NCBI GenBank assembly: GCA_918026815.1
Contig: CAKJVC010000021.1
Coordinates: 558,001 to 622,000, forward strand
Direction of reading: 5' to 3'
From: Chalara sp. BL73
Taxonomy: Eukaryota; Ascomycota; Leotiomycetes; Helotiales
Length of the DNA stretch: 64,000 bases
A program made the position numbers and the translations under genes. Position 1 is the stretch's first letter; each line of letters starts with the position of its first letter. Shown here one piece after another: positions 59,657 through 64,000 of this stretch. The notes beneath the pieces were generated by a model that was given only the letters and a program-made list of their open reading frames with translations, had not been told where the DNA came from and did no database searches.

Positions 59657-60582
59657 ATGTTTTCTATCTTCGCTTTCCTCAGTCTGGCCGCGGCCGCTGC
59701 GCTCCCACCAACTATTACTCGACCAACGAATAGTTCGGTCAGTACTTTTCCAAATGTATTATATATCAGCCAAAAGGGCATTGTTTTAAGAATAATTGAA
59801 TTCTCATTACTACTCATAGATTGCTAAACACTGCCGGACCAGCATCACTGGCGGGCCATTTGAGTTTCCTCATCTCATCATTCCCACGAGCAAATTGGAT
59901 CCACACCAAGCTCCTGGCGCTCAACTTTTCGCTGAAATCAGCTCACGGGTAACAATCTATCCCCTAGTTTCAAAAAGTCACATATCCTAAGTCCAACTGA
60001 TAGAAAACGACTCTATTCAGCTTCGATATCCTCAATGTCACTGAGTATATAGGCCATACTTGTGCTCTACTTTTTCAGTTTCCTTTCAAGACGGATATTG
60101 CCACCGCTCCTAAGTATGAATGGACTGGATTAGAGGCTCAGGAATACAGCAAAGGTGGTCTCAATTTTGCAAAGCTGGCTGGCAATGCCGATTTACAGAG
60201 CACGTTCGCAAACACGCCACCAGTAAGTCTTCCATCTTCAAAAGAGAGAAGGTTGTTGAAGCATTGTGATTATTTGCTGACAGATACTATCTATAGGTCG
60301 CAGAAGACTATGGAAAGACTGCGTGAGTACTTTCGGTCGTGGAGCCGTGATGCTATCCTCTGACGCAAGGATAAAATAGACTTGCTTATTTGCTGTCCAA
60401 TACTGACTAGGGATTCTGTTAGAATCATTCCCGGTAACACTTACACGATCGCGAAATTCCCCTGCGCACCAGGCCAGGTCACCTTTTCTGCCAGCAGCAT
60501 TGGCGTGTGTGATTTGAAGTACTTCGAGAGCTCGGAAGCTGCTGCACCTCAAGGTCTCTTCGTTGTTCCCTGCGCCGAATAA
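59657..60582 (+). CDS. Secreted But2 C-terminal-domain-like protein
   Basis: Five exons, 59657-59737, 59820-59948, 60004-60222, 60297-60322 and 60423-60582, 204 residues in a single frame. A clear signal peptide (MFSIFAFLSLAAAAALP) is followed by a domain with 'HTCALLFQFPFKT', 'SKGGLNFAKLAG', 'PGNTYTIAKFPCAPGQ' and the end 'GLFVVPCA'. This order of Cys-hydrophobic strand, Gly-rich strand and 'PG..Y.I...PC' resembles the But2 C-terminal domain found in many small secreted ascomycete proteins. There are few cysteines (about five), two possible N-glycosylation sites (NSS, NVT) and no GPI signal. Function is unknown; such proteins are often listed as candidate effectors or wall proteins. Exon 4 is only 26 bases, so the model needs transcript support. 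Confidence 0.7.
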
Positions 60583-61127
60583 TTGGTAGAAGTTGGAGAT
60601 GGCGTGACTTATGATTTTAATGATGATACGGATTATGAAAGAAGGATAGCATCAATATTGGGTTAATAGCCATAATGTCAGGATACCAGAGGATACGACC
60701 AAACGAGGTTATCCTCGTTATAAATTCGAATTAATGCCAACGCAACTACTTTAATATATTTCGTCTTGGATTGGCGGAGTCTCGTGTCTGGGTCACAACA
60801 TAAATACTCAGTATGCCGCCAACCTGGCTTCTATCAACGTCACAGTTGACAAGCAATCCCTAAATAAGATGAGGATTCACAACCGATTAACATCCTTATC
60901 AATGGTGATCAGGATATGATTGACCTCCGTAGTTCCTACCCCATACAAGCAGACGATGAACAAAATGAGGCTGTCCCCCGATGATGTCTGTTTACAGTCG
61001 CGTGAACAAGTCGCGATCAATATTAAACCTCTGCGCAAAAGCCGCTTGACCTTCATACTCTACATTTCCCCCCAAGTGAACAACCCTCTATTCTTGAAAA
61101 GAATTAAGAGAGATCGATAGTTTCAAA
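60583..61127. other. Intergenic
   Basis: About 545 bases, nothing recognised. Confidence 0.5.
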
Positions 61128-61553
61128 ATGCCTAAGGTAACTCGTCGACAATCTGGCCCTCAAAGCGCAGCCCGGACCGAGCCTTATCCCACCAGGGACA
61201 AGCTATCTGCAAAGAAAGCTCCTGCAAAGAAGTCTTCCTCAGAGCTCAATGCCAGCAAACCTACCGCGGAATCTATCAAATCCAAGAATTCTAAAACAAA
61301 TGGCGATTCTCCAACACCAGTCGATTCAAATCACGACAAGTGTCCACCTATTGCCAGTGGCATCAAGCACAATCGTATCACTCATTTTGGTGTTGCCTCC
61401 AATTTGCATCCACTTTTAAGTATACTTTCGACCTTGCTTCCGATTGTTAGCAGTTGCAACACAGCATTTGGGAACTTGTGCAGATTTTGCATTTCTTCAA
61501 TTCTAAAAAGCTTTCTATTTTTGACCTTTATCCATTTTCGACGGTTTCTTTAA
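61128..61553 (+). CDS. Small hypothetical protein, doubtful
   Basis: A 141-codon frame. The first 80 residues are lysine/serine/alanine-rich and gene-like (MPKVTRRQSGPQSAARTEPY, 'KKAPAKKSSSELNAS'), with an A-rich pre-ATG context (TTTCAAAATG). The second half becomes hydrophobic with Phe/Leu/Cys and could be intron read-through; a GTGTTG donor-like site lies after 'RITHFG'. No family recognised. It may be a short basic protein, a gene whose 3' exon I cannot define, or a remnant. Confidence 0.35.
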   Translation: MPKVTRRQSGPQSAARTEPYPTRDKLSAKKAPAKKSSSELNASKPTAESIKSKNSKTNGDSPTPVDSNHDKCPPIASGIKHNRITHFGVASNLHPLLSILSTLLPIVSSCNTAFGNLCRFCISSILKSFLFLTFIHFRRFL

Positions 61554-61876
61554 ATTTCTCCCTGCAATAATAGTCGGCTTAGTTGCAGCGATTTCAATTT
61601 CTGCATGAATCTTGCCTCTTCCAATTGAGGCGTCTGAGGAAGGTGCTCAAAATAAGGAAGTCGTTATCATCCATGTACTGGAACAGCGATGGGAGGTGTT
61701 CGTCAAGCTAGTGTATAGTTAGAAAGTTTACACCTAACAAAGGCTAAAATTCTTCACGCGTAAAGCTCTCATATAGCTTACAGTAATCTTACACGGTTGT
61801 TCAATTGTAACATAATGGCATTTGTTACCGCTCTTTTCGGGAATTACAAGGTAATGCTCGACGATGGTTCCGAGGT
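61554..61876. other. Convergent 3' flanks
   Basis: About 320 bases before the stop of the HET gene; nothing recognised. Confidence 0.5.
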
Positions 61877-63957
61877 TTACTCGATTGTAACTCTTTGTGC
61901 GTTTGGATAGGGCCATGTGCCCCCCCAAAAAGACCCAATCCGACGAAAAACGGATGGAGTCCCGTCACTAGCCAATTGCTGGCTCCGACCGTAAGAGGAT
62001 AAGGTAATCGGATCCAGGACAATTCCTCTGGGGACCGCATCGTGGACTCCAACGATGAACAACAGCCAGGTCTCAATGGGATCGCCTATATTTTGCAAAA
62101 GTCTCCTGTCCACTTTGAACTGACCCTGCCTGTTATAATCATACGCCCAATTCATATTTCTAAGCGTCCCAAGTCTTTGATCAGAGAGAAACTTTTCTTT
62201 GATATCCCTATGGAGATCGGCAGCGTAGCCACCCTTTTGAAGATACAAATACTGCTCACCGCTGGTAGAATCAGCTGGAAGTACGCGCCATACTTTGAGT
62301 AAAGGTCCTTCCAAAATCAAGGATCCGCTTCTGACTTCTCCGTACGGATTAGTACCGACCAGATCGATGGTTGCTGAAATAAATTTACAGCATACTGTGG
62401 GCTGATGGACATCCTCATCGAATATCACATAGTTCCCCAGTTGAAGTGGCCCAACAGAGGCCCAGGACCATGAGGGAGCATGAAGTTTGCTGCCGTCTCC
62501 GGGCGCCGGATCTGCTGTATGCCAGAGTAAATTCCAAGGGATGTCTGATTCCCACAACCCGGCGAGATACCTATCCAAATGCCGGTCAGCCTGGAAAATT
62601 CTGGCAATACCAGATAGTGCGGGAAGTAGGTCCTCAGGGAAAGTCAAATGCCTGATGCAGTATTCTCTTAGTATGAAAAGCCAATTGGCTCTGATGATGG
62701 ATGATTCACCAGGTAAATGGTTCGGGAATTGTGCTGGCCGAGTAGTGCGAAGGGGTTTTGGAAGTCCGTTAACGTGGTGTGTCTCGATAACCTGTCTCCC
62801 GCCATCACTTTCCATGGCTGAGTTGCATTCCCACCACATCTCTTTTCTACCATATGAAAGAACTCTAGGAGAGAGTAGGTCTTCTTGAAGGGTCCACGCA
62901 CGGGCCTCCAGCGGCTCACGTTCTATTGATACTTCTCGATAGTAAGCTAACGCCTGGCTAGCCTGCTCAAATTCCGGAGCCCAACAACGCAGTTTGGCCG
63001 GGACTAGCGTTGTGGGCTTTCGTGGTATGAAGGGGCCGTCGCGACTATCGCTAGCTCCAGAAGCTTTGATGGTTAGAAGACTATTGCCATATATGGCTCC
63101 CATCTTTGCTGCTTCTTTATGCCAGTCTCTTTTGGAGTCTTGCAAAATGCAAAGAGCATCAATCCACAGATACTGGATTGCTAATTTGATGCAGACCACA
63201 GCGGCGTCTTTAAATGTTTGCGGCAGGGTATGCAAATCGATCTTCTGGCGCATACGGTCGATATTATCTGAGGTCAATATCGTGGGTTGTGAGAGTCCCC
63301 AGCAATAGCTCAAAGCAGCGTAATATCCGCGGTCCTCCACACTTGTCTCAATTAAGTTGAGCCGTACTGCTTTGCGCATAAACGAGGTTGATGTTTCAAT
63401 TCTGATGAGGCGAGTAGGCAAAGCTTCTGTGTCCGCATTTCGACAATTGGGATGACTTCGCATACATTCCGAAAGCCAACCCTGGGCAAGTTGCAAGCTC
63501 TCTTCAGAGGAAGCTGAAGAGCTTGCCCTCCATTGATTGAGCCGTCCTGCATTATGTAATTTGTAAGAAAACTGAACGTAGATGCACAAGGAATAATACT
63601 CAAACCTTCAATGAACGGCATAACCCCTAAGCATTGTTCAGAATGCCAGCCATAAGCGTGGCTGCACTCTAGTTTGATAAAATTATGCTTCATCGAGTGC
63701 CCGCGACTGACTCGATAAGCTTTCAATGCGGAGCATGGCGCTCCAGGTTTCGAACCTGCACTTCGACAGTGACAAGCGTATAAGAGGGTGCAAAAAGTGC
63801 ACCCTAGACTTGCACCTACTTCTAGGTCTGACAAGGTGTCATATTCACGAACCAACTGCCGAGATCCATGGAAACTGCCAAACTGAGCGACTTTGCGAGG
63901 AAGATAGACAATGATCTCTCGGCATCCTTCACACAGGTTCTCTAATTTTATCGACAT
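61877..63957 (-). CDS. HET-domain (heterokaryon incompatibility) protein
   Basis: Two exons on the minus strand, 63957-63606 and 63546-61877, 673 residues; the intron (GTTTGA..GCAG) joins 'FIEG' to 'RLNQW' in phase 1. The N-terminal ~120 residues carry paired cysteines ('NLCEGCREI', 'LGCTFCTLLYAC') typical of the leader of HET proteins. The HET domain (about residues 165-330) shows its three blocks: 'YAALSYCWG', 'LWIDALCILQDSKRDWHKEA' with 'MGAIYGNSLLTI', and 'EARAWTLQEDLLSPRVLSYG'. The rest is a divergent C-terminal region with 'HAPSWSWASVGP', common in this family. HET proteins act in non-self recognition and can trigger cell death on fusion; most genomic copies have no assigned allele specificity. 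No NACHT/WD40 or partner gene (het-c, pin-c type) lies next to it within the window. Confidence 0.93.
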
Positions 63958-64000
63958 CAGAGATTAATGTAGGAGGAAGGTGCTTTGAGGATACCGACGA

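Noticed and set aside
46768..64000. A secondary-metabolite or effector cluster formed by the MFS transporter, secreted proteins and HET gene
   Set aside because: No synthase, tailoring enzyme or pathway regulator is present; intervening genes are housekeeping.

Overview
This is a gene-dense stretch of nuclear DNA from a filamentous ascomycete (Pezizomycotina). Evidence for that: many short introns (about 45-220 bases) with GT..AG ends and CTAAC/CTGAC-like branch sites just before the acceptor; a HET-domain gene, an 8-cysteine GPI-anchored surface protein and a But2-like secreted protein; and fungal-type versions of housekeeping genes (Ahc1, Mpe1, Vtc1, Hv1, Mct1). I lean to Leotiomycetes from the look of the proteins, but that is an impression I could not test. 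I see no bacterial or viral block, no CRISPR array, no rRNA or tRNA, and no intact transposon.

Layout. 1-5.4 kb: four minus-strand genes (start of an AFG1-like ATPase cut by the window edge, TRAPPC2L/Tca17, mitochondrial malonyl-CoA:ACP transacylase, 5-aminolevulinate dehydratase). 7.6-13.7 kb: a large unknown disordered protein, a small basic fungal protein and a YghA-type short-chain dehydrogenase. 14-15.6 kb: an SPX-domain membrane protein. 19.4-25.2 kb: PP2C phosphatase, choline-phosphate cytidylyltransferase and the complex I PSST subunit. 28-35 kb: an uncertain ORF, an F-box protein, a Tctex1 dynein light chain, VTC1 and an Alba-like protein. 37.7-45.8 kb: Ahc1-like, Hv1 proton channel, Pab2/PABPN1 and an Rsp5-type HECT ligase. 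46.8-51.4 kb: GPI-anchored protein, ornithine decarboxylase antizyme and a Yippee protein. 52.3-64 kb: a small cysteine-motif protein, Mpe1/RBBP6, an MFS transporter, a But2-like secreted protein, a doubtful small ORF and a HET-domain protein.

The most notable single object is the antizyme gene (48315-49258, minus). Its reading frame is interrupted at a CCC-TGA and continues in the +1 frame, the signature of programmed, polyamine-sensitive ribosomal frameshifting; an ordinary gene caller would break it. Other points: a 12-base micro-exon in the F-box gene, a GC-AG intron in the PP2C gene, a HECT catalytic cysteine codon split by an intron, and two polyphosphate/phosphate-sensing genes (SPX protein and VTC1) in the same window. 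The genes do not form one cluster or pathway; most are independent housekeeping genes. Exon coordinates below were worked out by hand from splice signals, frame continuity and remembered family motifs; no alignment or transcript data were available.
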